A stretch of DNA of 64,000 nucleotides from CBDFNC01 sp965249895 (GTDB lineage Bacteria; Pseudomonadota; Gammaproteobacteria; Enterobacterales; CBDFNC01), in NCBI GenBank assembly GCA_965249895.1, contig CBDFNC010000001.1, positions 1,054,001-1,118,000 of the forward strand. Direction: 5' to 3'. Below the pieces are notes generated by a model. That model had not been told where the DNA came from. It was given only the letters and a program-made list of their open reading frames with translations, and did not search any database. Numbering within the stretch: the stretch's first letter is position 1; every line of letters begins with the position of its first letter. This document shows positions 9,189-17,873 of the stretch, piece after piece. A program made the position numbers and the translations under genes.

Positions 9189-10091
9189 ATGAGTGAGCTG
9201 AATACATATTGTGGATTTGTCGCCATAGTGGGCCGTCCCAACGTTGGTAAATCCACTATCCTAAATTGTTTACTGGGCCAGAAGGTGAGTATTACCTCCC
9301 GTAAACCACAAACCACACGTCACCGTATTATGGGGATAGATACCCTGGATAATTACCAGACTATCTATGTGGATACCCCCGGGCTGCATATTGAAGAAAA
9401 GCGCGCCATTAATAAATTAATGAACCGCGCGGCTTCCAGCGCTATCGCCGATGTTGAACTGATAGTGTTTGTAGTAGAGGGCACTCACTGGACTGAAGAC
9501 GACGCTATGGTGCTAAACAAACTGCAAGGCGCCAGGTGTCCTGTGCTGTTGGCAGTGAATAAAGCGGATAACGTGAAAGATCAGCAAGAGCTGATGGCCC
9601 ATTTACAACACCTATCTTCGCTGTATGAGTTTTGCGATATCCTACCTATGTCTGCCAAGCAGAACAGGAATGTGGATAAAATCGCCGGCATCGCCCGCAA
9701 ATTGTTACCAGAAAATGTCCATTTCTTCCCGGAAGATTATGTCACCGACAGATCCAGCCGCTTTATGGCTTCTGAAATCGTCCGTGAAAAGTTAATGCGT
9801 TTCACCGGTGATGAGCTGCCATATTCTATTACCGTGGAAATAGAGCAGTTTAAACAGCAGGAAAACGGTACGCTACAGATCAATGCCCTGATCCTGGTGG
9901 AGCGTGAAACCCAGAAACGTATGGTAATTGGCGCTAAAGGTGAAAAACTGAAAACCATAGGCCGCGAAGCACGCATCGATATGGAAAAGATGTTTGATGG
10001 AAAAGTGTTCCTTGAGTTGTGGGTTAAAGTGAAATCAGGCTGGGCCGATGATGAACGGGCCTTAAGAAGTCTGGGGTACGGTGACGACTGA
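9189..10091 (+). CDS. era: GTPase Era
   Basis: GTPase needed for 16S rRNA 3'-end maturation and 30S assembly. 300 residues; G1 GRPNVGKST, G3 DTPGLH, G4 NKAD, and a C-terminal KH RNA-binding domain containing VIGAKGEKLKTIGREAR. A 137-bp gap separates it from rnc, with a short imperfect hairpin at 9069-9092. Its end overlaps recO by 11 bp. Confidence 0.98.
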   Translation: MSELNTYCGFVAIVGRPNVGKSTILNCLLGQKVSITSRKPQTTRHRIMGIDTLDNYQTIYVDTPGLHIEEKRAINKLMNRAASSAIADVELIVFVVEGTHWTEDDAMVLNKLQGARCPVLLAVNKADNVKDQQELMAHLQHLSSLYEFCDILPMSAKQNRNVDKIAGIARKLLPENVHFFPEDYVTDRSSRFMASEIVREKLMRFTGDELPYSITVEIEQFKQQENGTLQINALILVERETQKRMVIGAKGEKLKTIGREARIDMEKMFDGKVFLELWVKVKSGWADDERALRSLGYGDD

Positions 10092-10812
10092 TTATCAGGA
10101 TGGCTTTATTCTGCACTCCCGGCCTTTTCGCGAGAGCAGCCAGCTGCTTGAAGTATTTACCCGCCGCGATGGCAGGGTGTCCATTCTGGTTAAAGGCAGC
10201 AGGCGTCGCCGCTCTAAGCTGAGTGGTGTGCTGCAAGCTTTTTCCTTACTTAATGTGAGCTGGTCCGGTAAGGGTCAGCTGAAAAACCTGAGAATGGCCG
10301 AAGCGCAAACTCAGGTGCTGCCTTTACCCGGTGATCGACTGTATCTGGGGTTATACCTTAACGAGTTGCTTTACCGCTTGCTGGAGCACCTCACTCCTTA
10401 CCCGCTGTTGTTTCAGCATTATCAGAACGCCTTACTTGCCCTGGCCCAGAGCGATGATTTTGAACCCATACTGAGGAAATTTGAACTCCAGCTGTTTGAA
10501 GCCCTGGGTTTTGCCGTGGACTTTCGCCAGACGGCGGATAGTGGTGAGCCAATCAGAGCCGGATATACCTACCAGTACGTCAAGGAATTTGGTTTTGTCC
10601 TGCGAGGCTCTGGTCAGTCGGGATCGCACCTGTACCTGGGTGAACATATCGATGCCCTGGCGCGACAAAAATTTTGTTCATCCGATGAGTTAAGAGCCGG
10701 CAAGCGGTTTTGCCGGACAATACTGGCTGGTTTATTGGGAGACAAGCCGTTACACAGCCGCGAGTTGTTTATTCAACGAAAAAAACGCTTATCAACTCGC
10801 ACAGGCGAGTAG
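10081..10812 (+). CDS. recO: DNA repair protein RecO
   Basis: Recombination mediator that helps RecR load RecA on SSB-coated gaps. 243 residues with the N-terminal OB fold (GFILHSRPFRESS, FTRRDGRVSILVKG) and a helical C-terminal part. GTG start inside the end of era indicates translational coupling. In most relatives pdxJ follows; here acpS comes directly after a 30-bp gap, with no trace of pdxJ. Confidence 0.95.
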   Translation: MTTDYQDGFILHSRPFRESSQLLEVFTRRDGRVSILVKGSRRRRSKLSGVLQAFSLLNVSWSGKGQLKNLRMAEAQTQVLPLPGDRLYLGLYLNELLYRLLEHLTPYPLLFQHYQNALLALAQSDDFEPILRKFELQLFEALGFAVDFRQTADSGEPIRAGYTYQYVKEFGFVLRGSGQSGSHLYLGEHIDALARQKFCSSDELRAGKRFCRTILAGLLGDKPLHSRELFIQRKKRLSTRTGE

Positions 10813-10842
10813 CCGACGGCGAAACAAATAAAGAGAGGAACA

Positions 10843-11223
10843 ATGGCAATTGTAGGCCTGGGCACAGATATCGTTGAAATTTCACGGATTGAATCTATGC
10901 TGGAGCGCCATGGTGAAAAGCTGGCGCAGCGTATCCTGGCGGAAGTGGAACTGATGAAATTTGCTAGACTAAAGCAGCCCGGGCGCTTTCTGGCCAAGCG
11001 TTTTGCTGCTAAAGAGGCCGCTGCTAAAGCCCTGGGCACAGGTATAGCCGACGGTGTATGTTTTACCCATTTAGTGGTCAGTAATAATATGGCGGGCAAA
11101 CCCGAGCTGACGTTAACCGGCAGAGCTAAACAGATCGCCGATCAAATGGGGGTCTGTGCTTGTACAATTTCTATTTCCGATGAAAAGCATTACGCGGTGG
11201 CCACTGTCATATTGGAAAATTGA
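10843..11223 (+). CDS. acpS: Holo-[acyl-carrier-protein] synthase
   Basis: Transfers 4'-phosphopantetheine from CoA to apo-ACP. 126 residues; Mg-binding Asp in GLGTDIVEI and Glu in RFAAKEAAAKALG, both AcpS signatures. Ribosome-binding site AGAGAGG precedes the ATG. The last codons (ATVILEN, stop) are the beginning of the 89-bp junction array, which is cut after one short unit by an IS630 element. Confidence 0.97.
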   Translation: MAIVGLGTDIVEISRIESMLERHGEKLAQRILAEVELMKFARLKQPGRFLAKRFAAKEAAAKALGTGIADGVCFTHLVVSNNMAGKPELTLTGRAKQIADQMGVCACTISISDEKHYAVATVILEN

Positions 11224-11267
11224 CCACAGCCCATTAATTCCACCGCGACACTCAAGCAGTGGTTATA
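11208..11267 (+). repeat. First, shortened unit of the acpS/yejF junction array (left stub)
   Basis: Contains the acpS end, ATATTGGAAAATTGA, then CCACAGC, then TTCCACCGCGACACTCAAGC and GTGGTTATA. Compared with the full 89-bp unit it lacks 27 bp (the part resembling the yejF stop region). The sequence breaks off at TA (11266-11267), where the IS630 element is inserted, and resumes at 16608. Confidence 0.85.
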
Positions 11268-11394
11268 AGTAGGTGAGCATAAGTTTTCAGAGCTGCTCCC
11301 TGTTTGTTTTTTATGCAGCGGTACAGATATTTTTGCGTTTTTTCACCGACTCCAGTATACATGCATCAATTTTCAACATCATGCGTACCAATCC

Positions 11395-12029
11395 GTGAAA
11401 GTAGTATGGCGCCTTACTGAGGCCGAACAAATTACCCTTAGAGAAGCTATGGCTAATCACCCCAAACATCGTTGTAGAATCCGGGCTCATGCCATCCTAC
11501 TCAGCCATAAGAGATACGATATTAAGCAGCTAGCGGATATCTTCGATACCAGCTTGGAGACGCTTTCTAAATGGATCGATTGCTGGGAAGAGTTCGGGAT
11601 CTCAAGCCTTTATGACGCAAAGCGAACGGGGCGGCCCACTATTTATACGGATGAGGAGAAACAGCGCCTGAAAGAGCTTGTGGATGAGGAGCCTCATCAA
11701 CTCAAGCGAGCCCAGTCCCTGATGGAGAAAGAAAGCGGCAAAAAAGCCAGCGTTTCAACGATTAAGCGAACGTTGAAAAAAAATTTAACTACAGCCATAA
11801 AAGAGCCAGACATTCACTCAAACTAAAGCGTGATGAAGAGGCGTTCCGAAAGTGTTACAACACCCTGAATAAATTTATAAAGCTTGAACAAGAGGGCGAG
11901 TTGGACCTCTATTATTTCGATGAATCAGGTTTCAGCCAAAAATCGAACTTACCTTACGCATGGAGCCCAGTCGGTGAGCCGTTTGCATTTCCTGCCTATT
12001 CGCATAGTAAGCGATTGAACGTACTTGGC
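11395..12029 (+). pseudogene. IS630 transposase, N-terminal part (interrupted by IS21)
   Basis: GTG start at 11395. The first frame (11395-11826) encodes a helix-turn-helix domain (RIRAHAILLSHKRYDIKQL, TLSKWIDCWEEFGI). An A8 run at 11776-11783 followed by TTT is a classic -1 slippery site; a -1 shift continues in frame into SHKRARHSLKLKRDEEAF and the first catalytic Asp in YYFDESGFSQ. The reading frame is cut at LNVLG by IS21. Some IS630 elements use programmed frameshifting, so the shift may be functional and the IS21 insertion the real inactivation. Confidence 0.85.
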
Positions 12030-12226
12030 TGCATATTCTCATGGATGCTGATCACCTGTTCTCATCGAAGCTGATCACACATTCTCATTCAAGCTGATCA
12101 CTCTTTCTTATTGATGCTGATCACCAATTTTAGTTAGTTTAACTTCAAAAGATCTCATTCAATCTTGCCATTTTTCATTGTTAATGCCCGCATAATATTT
12201 GCTCCATTTCTTATTAAAGAGCCGTT

Positions 12227-13774
12227 ATGCCAACCGAGTCCATTTCAATGCGAAAACTCAAAGAAATACTTCGATTAAAATACGAAAGTAAGTTATCTCA
12301 CCGTAAAATTGCAACAAGCTTATCCATCTCACCTGGTACTGTCTCAACTTATGTCAATCGTGCAAAGTTGATGGGGATCGAAACCTGGCCATTGCCAGAG
12401 CAGTGGGATGACTTCAAGTTAAACAAGCACTTTTTACAAACAAAGATCACCCCCAGAACAGCTATTCCTTTGCCAAATTGGTCTGAATTTCATCAGCAAT
12501 TAAAGAAAAAAGGCGTGACTAAACAGTTGCTATGGCAAGAGTACGTAGAGCGAAACGCCGACAACAATTACAGTTATCCGCAGCTGTGCCGTATTTACAA
12601 AGAGTGGCGCTCACGTCAACAACCCTCAATGCGACAAACCCATCAGTATGGCGAGAAGTTATTTGTCGATTACTGCGGACCGACAATCCCCATTGTTAAC
12701 CCGGATACGGGCGAATATCGAGGGGCGCAAGTCTTTGTGGCTGTGATGGGGGGCTCAAGTTATACCTACGCTGAGGCGACATTATCGCAGCAACTCGAAG
12801 ACTGGGTGATGAGCCATGCCCGGGCATTTCAATTTCTGGGGGCAGTACCTGAAATCATCGTCCCGGATAATTTACGCTCCGGCACCACCAGAGCCTGTAA
12901 ATATGATCCTGATTTAAACCCAACCTATCAGCAGCTGGCTGCCCATTATAATGTGGCTATTATCCCGGCCAGACCGCTGAAACCCAAGGATAAAGCGAAA
13001 GCTGAAAATGGTGTCCTGATTGTTGAACGCTGGATAATGGCGGTCTTGCGTCATGAAATATTTTACACATTAACGCACTTGAATCAGCGCATTAGTGAGT
13101 TGTTGGTACGGTTAAATACCAAAGCGTTTCAGAAACTTCCCGGCGACAGAGCCAGTCAATTTTATGCCCACGAGCTCCCGGCTATGAGGCCTCTACCGCT
13201 GCTTGCTTACCAGTATACTTTTATTAAAAAGGTGAAGGTCAATGTGGATTATCACATTGAAGTGAACAAGCACTATTACTCAGTGCCTTATGGATTGCTC
13301 AAGAAACAAATTGAGGCGCATGTGAGTGAAAAAACGGTAAAGCTCTACTATCACAGCCAGTGTGTAGCCCAACATCCCCGCTCTCATCATGTCGGCGGAT
13401 ACAGCACCTTGGTTGAACACATGCCTAAAGCCCATCAGGATTATGCAAAATGGACCCCAGAGCGATTAAAACAATGGGCGGGCAAACTCGGCGACTATGT
13501 TTTGCAATGGGTTGAATACAAGTTAGCGAGTAAAGCGCACCCGCAACAAAGTTATAAAGTCTGCTTTGGCTTGCTAAGCCTGAGTAAAACCTACCCGAAA
13601 AAACGCCTTAATGATGCTTGCCAGCGCGCATTGGATACCGGGGGGTATCGACTGGAAAACATAAAAATAATTCTGAAAAAGGGTTTAGATAAAGAAGTAC
13701 GCGAACCTGAGCAGGCCGATCTGCTTGCGGGAGTTAAGCATGACAATCTACGTGGTCAGGATTACTTTCACTAA
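12227..13774 (+). CDS. istA: IS21 transposase IstA
   Basis: 515-residue DDE transposase. N-terminal helix-turn-helix (LSHRKIATSLSISPGTVSTY), then an rve integrase core: first Asp in LFVDYCGPT, second Asp in VPDNLRSGT, Glu in AKAENGVLIVERW. C-terminal beta-barrel-like part follows. IstB begins 12 bp downstream. The protein looks intact, so the element may be active. Confidence 0.95.
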   Translation: MPTESISMRKLKEILRLKYESKLSHRKIATSLSISPGTVSTYVNRAKLMGIETWPLPEQWDDFKLNKHFLQTKITPRTAIPLPNWSEFHQQLKKKGVTKQLLWQEYVERNADNNYSYPQLCRIYKEWRSRQQPSMRQTHQYGEKLFVDYCGPTIPIVNPDTGEYRGAQVFVAVMGGSSYTYAEATLSQQLEDWVMSHARAFQFLGAVPEIIVPDNLRSGTTRACKYDPDLNPTYQQLAAHYNVAIIPARPLKPKDKAKAENGVLIVERWIMAVLRHEIFYTLTHLNQRISELLVRLNTKAFQKLPGDRASQFYAHELPAMRPLPLLAYQYTFIKKVKVNVDYHIEVNKHYYSVPYGLLKKQIEAHVSEKTVKLYYHSQCVAQHPRSHHVGGYSTLVEHMPKAHQDYAKWTPERLKQWAGKLGDYVLQWVEYKLASKAHPQQSYKVCFGLLSLSKTYPKKRLNDACQRALDTGGYRLENIKIILKKGLDKEVREPEQADLLAGVKHDNLRGQDYFH

Positions 13775-13785
13775 GGAAAATAAAG

Positions 13786-14532
13786 ATGAATTCACAATTA
13801 ACACAGCAACTTACTGACTTACGTTTAAGTACCCTGATGGACAGTTTGGCACGTCAGGAAGAACAACCTCATTTATATACTGATTTAAGTTTCCATGATC
13901 GGTTATCACTCTTGTTGGGGGAAGAAATAACCACACGGGAACAACGAAAGATCGAACGTTTAGTCAAGCAAGCTAAATTCAGGCTGGCAGCCCATCCGAG
14001 CCATATCGATTACCGCACGAGCCGTGGCATTGAAAAATCCAAGATCCGCAGCTTACTTGAAGGGCACTGGCTTAAACATCACCAGAGCCTTATTTTTACT
14101 GGTGCGACAGGGAGTGGCAAAACGTATCTGGGCTGCGCGATTGGTCATTACTTCTGCCAACAAGGTGTGGCAGTACGCTACTTCAGGATGAAAGGGTTAC
14201 AAGAGCAGTTACGCCAGGTGCACGGTGAAGGCAGTTACCCGCGCTTTCTCAATCAGTTAAATAAAACGCCGATCCTGATTTTGGATGATTGGGGAATGGA
14301 AACATTAACGCCCCAGCACCGCAGTGATCTGCTGGACATAATCGATGCAAGACACGATCAAGGGTCGATGATCATAATGAGCCAATTACCAGTAGCCAAG
14401 TGGCATGAATTGATTGGGGAAGCGACGTATGCAGATGCGATAATGGACAGATTGATCCACCGTGCACAGCGAATTGAATTGCAGGGAGAATCAATGCGCA
14501 AAGTAGCAATTAACTTGACGGATCCACAGTGA
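13786..14532 (+). CDS. istB: IS21 helper ATPase IstB
   Basis: 248-residue AAA+ ATPase that assembles with IstA on target DNA. Walker A GATGSGKTYLG (about residues 106-116), Walker B ILILDDWG, sensor segment MSQLPVAKWHELIG. Paired with istA as in all complete IS21 elements. Confidence 0.95.
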   Translation: MNSQLTQQLTDLRLSTLMDSLARQEEQPHLYTDLSFHDRLSLLLGEEITTREQRKIERLVKQAKFRLAAHPSHIDYRTSRGIEKSKIRSLLEGHWLKHHQSLIFTGATGSGKTYLGCAIGHYFCQQGVAVRYFRMKGLQEQLRQVHGEGSYPRFLNQLNKTPILILDDWGMETLTPQHRSDLLDIIDARHDQGSMIIMSQLPVAKWHELIGEATYADAIMDRLIHRAQRIELQGESMRKVAINLTDPQ

Positions 14533-14644
14533 TCAATTAAAACTGTTGCCGAGCCGCAAAATGGCACCGAAGCGTGATCAGCATCGATGAGAACAAGCGA
14601 TCAGCTTCGGTGAGAATGAGTGATCATCTTCATGAGAATACGCA

Positions 14645-15033
14645 TTGGCTTTTTAAGCCGCCAAGGAAAGCTGGTTTACCACAGCACCGAAGGTCACGTT
14701 ACTACTGACACAGTCATCGAGGCGTTTGAAAAGCTGATAGAAAATAAGCCACACACCGCAAAGAAAAAACTGACAGTCGTTTTTCTGGACAACGCATCTT
14801 TTCACCGCTCTGCGAAATTTAAAGAGAAATGCAGTGACTGGATAACAGAGGGTGTTTTGGTGCTGTATCTGCCAGCTTATTCGCCAGAGTTGAATATCAT
14901 AGAAATACTATGGCGGAAAATTAAGTATGAATGGCTTCCCACCTGCGCTTTTGAAACATTTGAAAATCTGACCAAGTGTGTAAAAAACATCCTGTCTAAT
15001 TATCCATCTAAATACAGAATAACTTTTACCTAG
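14645..15033 (+). pseudogene. IS630 transposase, C-terminal part
   Basis: Continues the interrupted transposase after the IS21 target duplication: FLSRQGKLVYHSTEGHVTT, second Asp in VVFLDNASFH, Glu in YSPELNIIEILWRK. The frame ends at TAG (15031-15033); the TA of this stop is also the target dinucleotide used by the second IS630 insertion. Either way the stop codon is TAG, so the C-terminus was probably not changed. Confidence 0.88.
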
Positions 15034-15042
15034 TACCCGAGA

Positions 15043-15258
15043 TCATAAGTCCGTGCAAATTTGCTCGTTATTTGTACGGCCGTTAATTTCTAGCGGGCTA
15101 ACCCTTTTAAGCACCAGCGTGTTCTTATCTTCAATTGTCCACTCAAACTCTTCCCCTTTCTCCATGCTTAAGGCTTCAGCAATCGCTGCTGGCATATTGA
15201 GGTAAAAGGATTTATTAGTCGGTCTTTGTACTTTTTGTATTTTTACTTTGTAACCCAT
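15043..15258 (-). CDS. AbrB/MazE/SpoVT-type DNA-binding protein carried by IS630 element
   Basis: 71 residues with the swapped-hinge beta-barrel pattern KVQRPTNKSFYLNMPAAIAE ... EFEWTIEDKNTLVLKR typical of AbrB/MazE antitoxin-like regulators. It is divergent from the transposase and lies inside the element's inverted repeats, so it travels with it. No toxin gene is next to it. A likely role is repression of the transposase promoter in the 60-bp shared upstream region (inference). Confidence 0.75.
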   Translation of the reverse strand: MGYKVKIQKVQRPTNKSFYLNMPAAIAEALSMEKGEEFEWTIEDKNTLVLKRVSPLEINGRTNNEQICTDL

Positions 15259-15317
15259 TGTCTTCCCAAAGCTGATTAGCTGTTACACCATAAATATAGT
15301 ATATTAACTATATTTGG

Positions 15318-16556
15318 TTGGCGATGAATACCTTATTTCCTACGCAATATGCAAATGACATCACTACAACTATTTTATCAATGTTGCGATGTTACACCAC
15401 CCCAGCCTGTATTCTGACTCGGTTAAAGGCTGTCTTGCTCATTAACGAGACCTTTAATATGAACAAAGTAGCCAGAGAATTGGGGGTTAGTTGTAATTTC
15501 GTCATTAAGTGGAGGGACAGAGCTCGGTTGTTGTTTGCTGCCTGGCCCACTGACTTGGTGAGCAAAAAAGACAAGCAAGGTTTCTTATGTAAAGCTTTCT
15601 CTGATTCACCCAGAAGCGGGGCGCCGCTGACCTATACCGAAGAGCAGCTATGTAATCTGATGGCTCTGGCGCTAAAAGAGCCGACCAAATGTGGAAGAGA
15701 AATTACTCATTGGACACATACAGAACTGGCCGATGAAGCGAATATACAACAATTAGCCTCAGGGATATCAAAAAGCACTGTCGGACGTTTTCTCAGACAG
15801 GTCGATATCAGGCCACATCGCTCTACCTACTGGCTTAACCCCAAGGTTAAGGATGACGAGGAGTTTAAGAAGGAAGTCAATCATGTCTGTGATACCTATC
15901 ATCAAGCCTCAATGCTGGCCGAGGAGAATGTTATCACTGTGTCAGTAGATGAAAAAACAGGTATCCAGGCATTAGAGCGCATTTCGCCTGATAAGCCAAC
16001 AAAACAAGGAATGATTGAAAAGCGGGAGTTTGAATATAAACGTCACGGAACGCTCAGTCTGACGCCAAGTTTCAATATAGTGACTGGTCAGATAATGAAC
16101 TATCGTATCGCTGAAACACGCAACGAGGTGGATTTCTGTGAGCATATAAAACAAACGGTGGCGACATCCCCGGAAAGTACCTGGGTGATAGTGACGGACC
16201 AATTGAATGTGCATAAGTCGGAAACGCTGGTTCGATTTGTCGCAGAACGTTGTGGCATAGATGAAGAGCTTGGCGTTAAGGGAAAATCAGGTACCCTCAA
16301 GGATACCGTGTCCAGGCAGCAATTTTTGAGTGATAAATCTCATCGCATCCGTTTTGTTTATACACCAAAGCACTGCTCATGGTTGAACCAGGTCGAGATT
16401 TGGTTTGGCATCTTATCGCGAAAGTTACTCAAGCGGGGAAACTTCACTAGCTTGGAGGATCTACGAGGGAAACTGACCCGGTTTATCAGCTATTTTAATA
16501 AACAGCTGGCGAAACCATTTAAATGGACTTACAAAGGGAAGGTATTGACGGCCTGA
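15318..16556 (+). CDS. IS630-family transposase
   Basis: 412 residues from TTG 15318 (ATG 15324 also possible). N-terminal HTH (NKVARELGVSCNFVIKWRDR), DDE_3 catalytic core with Asp in VSVDEKTG, Asp in VTDQLNVHKS and Glu in WLNQVEIWFG. Complete reading frame; the element appears intact. Confidence 0.93.
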   Translation: MAMNTLFPTQYANDITTTILSMLRCYTTPACILTRLKAVLLINETFNMNKVARELGVSCNFVIKWRDRARLLFAAWPTDLVSKKDKQGFLCKAFSDSPRSGAPLTYTEEQLCNLMALALKEPTKCGREITHWTHTELADEANIQQLASGISKSTVGRFLRQVDIRPHRSTYWLNPKVKDDEEFKKEVNHVCDTYHQASMLAEENVITVSVDEKTGIQALERISPDKPTKQGMIEKREFEYKRHGTLSLTPSFNIVTGQIMNYRIAETRNEVDFCEHIKQTVATSPESTWVIVTDQLNVHKSETLVRFVAERCGIDEELGVKGKSGTLKDTVSRQQFLSDKSHRIRFVYTPKHCSWLNQVEIWFGILSRKLLKRGNFTSLEDLRGKLTRFISYFNKQLAKPFKWTYKGKVLTA

Positions 16557-16607
16557 TCAAATAACCGCCATTTTTGAACGTATTTATGACCCGAGGTACT
16601 AGGCACT

Positions 16608-16832
16608 TAGCTATATTGGAAAAGTGACCACAGCCAGTATGTTTAGCCGTTTACCCATCCGGCACTAATTCCACCGCGACACTCAAGCGGTGGTTACAGC
16701 TATATTGGAAAATTGACCACAGTCAGTATGTTTAGCCGTTTACCCATCCGGCACTAATTCCACCGCGACACTCAAGCAGTGGTTATAGCTATATTGGAAA
16801 ATTGACCACAGCCGGAATGCTAAGCCATATAC
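16608..16832 (+). repeat. acpS/yejF junction array, left part (89-bp units)
   Basis: Anchors TATATTGG at 16612, 16701 and 16790 give an exact 89-bp period. Each unit carries the acpS end on + (VVTAILEN or VVIAILEN, stop) and, on -, a diverged copy of the yejF end (RLSVAVELVPDG). The last unit passes into CCGGAATGCTAAGCC, the same sequence that precedes the true yejF stop at 21536-21550, then becomes unrelated. Confidence 0.9.
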
Positions 16833-17301
16833 CAATTGTGGGAGAGTAATAAGGTATCATACTCAGATTTGCACGCTTCACGCCCTGAGTCAGGCTGTCA
16901 ACCTTCAGCAGTTCTGTATTATGAATGACCTGGACTATTAACGATGGAATAGACCCGCCGAACCATTTCACCTTGACTATTCATCAAGCCAGGTTTGGTA
17001 AACTACCCAGCAACATAAGGGTTAATATCAGTCTGGACTTGAATTGTGAATAACTGTGGAGTCCAATTTATTCGGCCCGTCACCACCCCTTTTACTAGTC
17101 CATGAGGGACGGTCATTATTGCCTCCGTAACTTAAAGATTATCTATGTATATGGCACTCTCTTAGCATTGAAAAAGACTGAGCATTGTGTGTTTTCATTA
17201 CAAATAAGATAGCTGTTGTAGTTTGTCCCTTTGGTCATTTTGAATTTGATACATAGAGGCCAGAATAAGATGTAGCCCAGCTATTCTCCCAAGGTACCCC
17301 C
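16833..17301. other. Non-coding stretch between junction array and IS3 element
   Basis: About 470 bp with no convincing gene. A 60-codon frame on the minus strand (16789-16971) is short, starts within the array and matches nothing I recognise. The segment may be the decayed remainder of whatever DNA first split the array. Confidence 0.5.
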
Positions 17302-17369
17302 TGTGTCAGGCTAGTTGTCCAGATGAGTTTACTTCAATAATCTAGGCAGGTGGGCGCAAGTAGGAATGA

Positions 17370-17873
17370 ATGGCAAAGTACCCTGAAGAACGTAAACAAG
17401 CAGTATTGAGTAAGTTATTGCCTCCTAGTAATAAGCCGGTGCAGGAAGTTGCAGCAGAGGAAGGGATCAGTGACAAAACGCTATATAATTGGCTAAACCA
17501 ATTGAGGGAGAAAGGTCAGCCAGTGCCAGGTAATGAGAAAAACGCTGAAAAGTGGTCTGCTGAAGTTAAGTTCGCGGTGGTGGTTGAGACGAGTTCTTTA
17601 TCTGAGTCAGAGTTGAGCCAATACTGCAGAGAAAAAGGGCTTTATCCAGAGCAGGTTAAGTCATGGAAAGAAGCCTGTATTGCGGGCAACCACGGTACCG
17701 CAGTAAAGAATAAAGCCGAACGAGCCAAAACCAAGGATGATAAGAAGCGGGTTAAGCAGTTAGAAAGAGAGTTACGCCGCAAGGATAAAGCATTGGCGGA
17801 GGCTGCTACGCTTTTGGTGCTATCAAAAAAGCTCGATGCCTTGTACGGAGTGAACCAAGACGAGGAGAGTTGA
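17370..17873 (+). CDS. IS3-family OrfA
   Basis: 167 residues with two helix-turn-helix units (VQEVAAEEGISDKTLYNWLN; SESELSQYCREKGLYPEQVK) and a C-terminal coiled coil rich in Lys and Glu (KKRVKQLERELRRKDKALAE). Its TGA overlaps the orfB TTG start as TTGA, consistent with coupling or frameshifting to make the full transposase. Confidence 0.88.
   Translation: MAKYPEERKQAVLSKLLPPSNKPVQEVAAEEGISDKTLYNWLNQLREKGQPVPGNEKNAEKWSAEVKFAVVVETSSLSESELSQYCREKGLYPEQVKSWKEACIAGNHGTAVKNKAERAKTKDDKKRVKQLERELRRKDKALAEAATLLVLSKKLDALYGVNQDEES

Larger units (their letters stand above)
12030..14644 (+). mobile_element. IS21-family insertion sequence
   Basis: 2,615 bp. Target duplication TTGGC at 12025-12029 and 14645-14649. 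Ends TGCATATTCTCATGGATGCT and, inverted, TGCGTATTCTCATGAAGATG. Several ~22-bp subterminal repeats of the type TTCTCATyrAwGCTGATCAC occur in direct orientation at the left end (12034-12130) and inverted at the right end (14570-14640), as expected for IstA binding sites. Excision in silico restores the IS630 reading frame as NVLGFLSRQGKLV. Confidence 0.95.
15033..16599 (+). mobile_element. Second IS630-family element, with an AbrB-like passenger gene
   Basis: About 1,567 bp inserted at TA (15031-15032 and 16600-16601) within the end of the first IS630. Ends GTACCCGAGATCATAAGTCC and, inverted, GTACCTCGGGTCATAAATAC match well. It carries a transposase on + and a small divergent gene on -. Confidence 0.88.
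11268..16607 (+). mobile_element. IS630-family element carrying two nested insertions
   Basis: The element is flanked by TA (11266-11267 and 16608-16609), the IS630/Tc1-mariner target duplication. Removing it restores the array sequence GTGGTTATAGCTATATTGG. Ends AGTAGGTGAGCATAAG (left) and the reverse complement of the right end AGTGCCTAGGTAAAAG match imperfectly. Subtracting the nested IS21 (12030-14644 plus its 5-bp duplication) and the nested IS630 (15033-16599 plus TA) leaves about 1,151 bp, the usual IS630 size. Confidence 0.88.

Noticed and set aside
16789..16971. 60-codon minus-strand frame beyond the left array.
   Set aside because: Short, starts in repeat DNA, no recognisable domain or ribosome-binding site.
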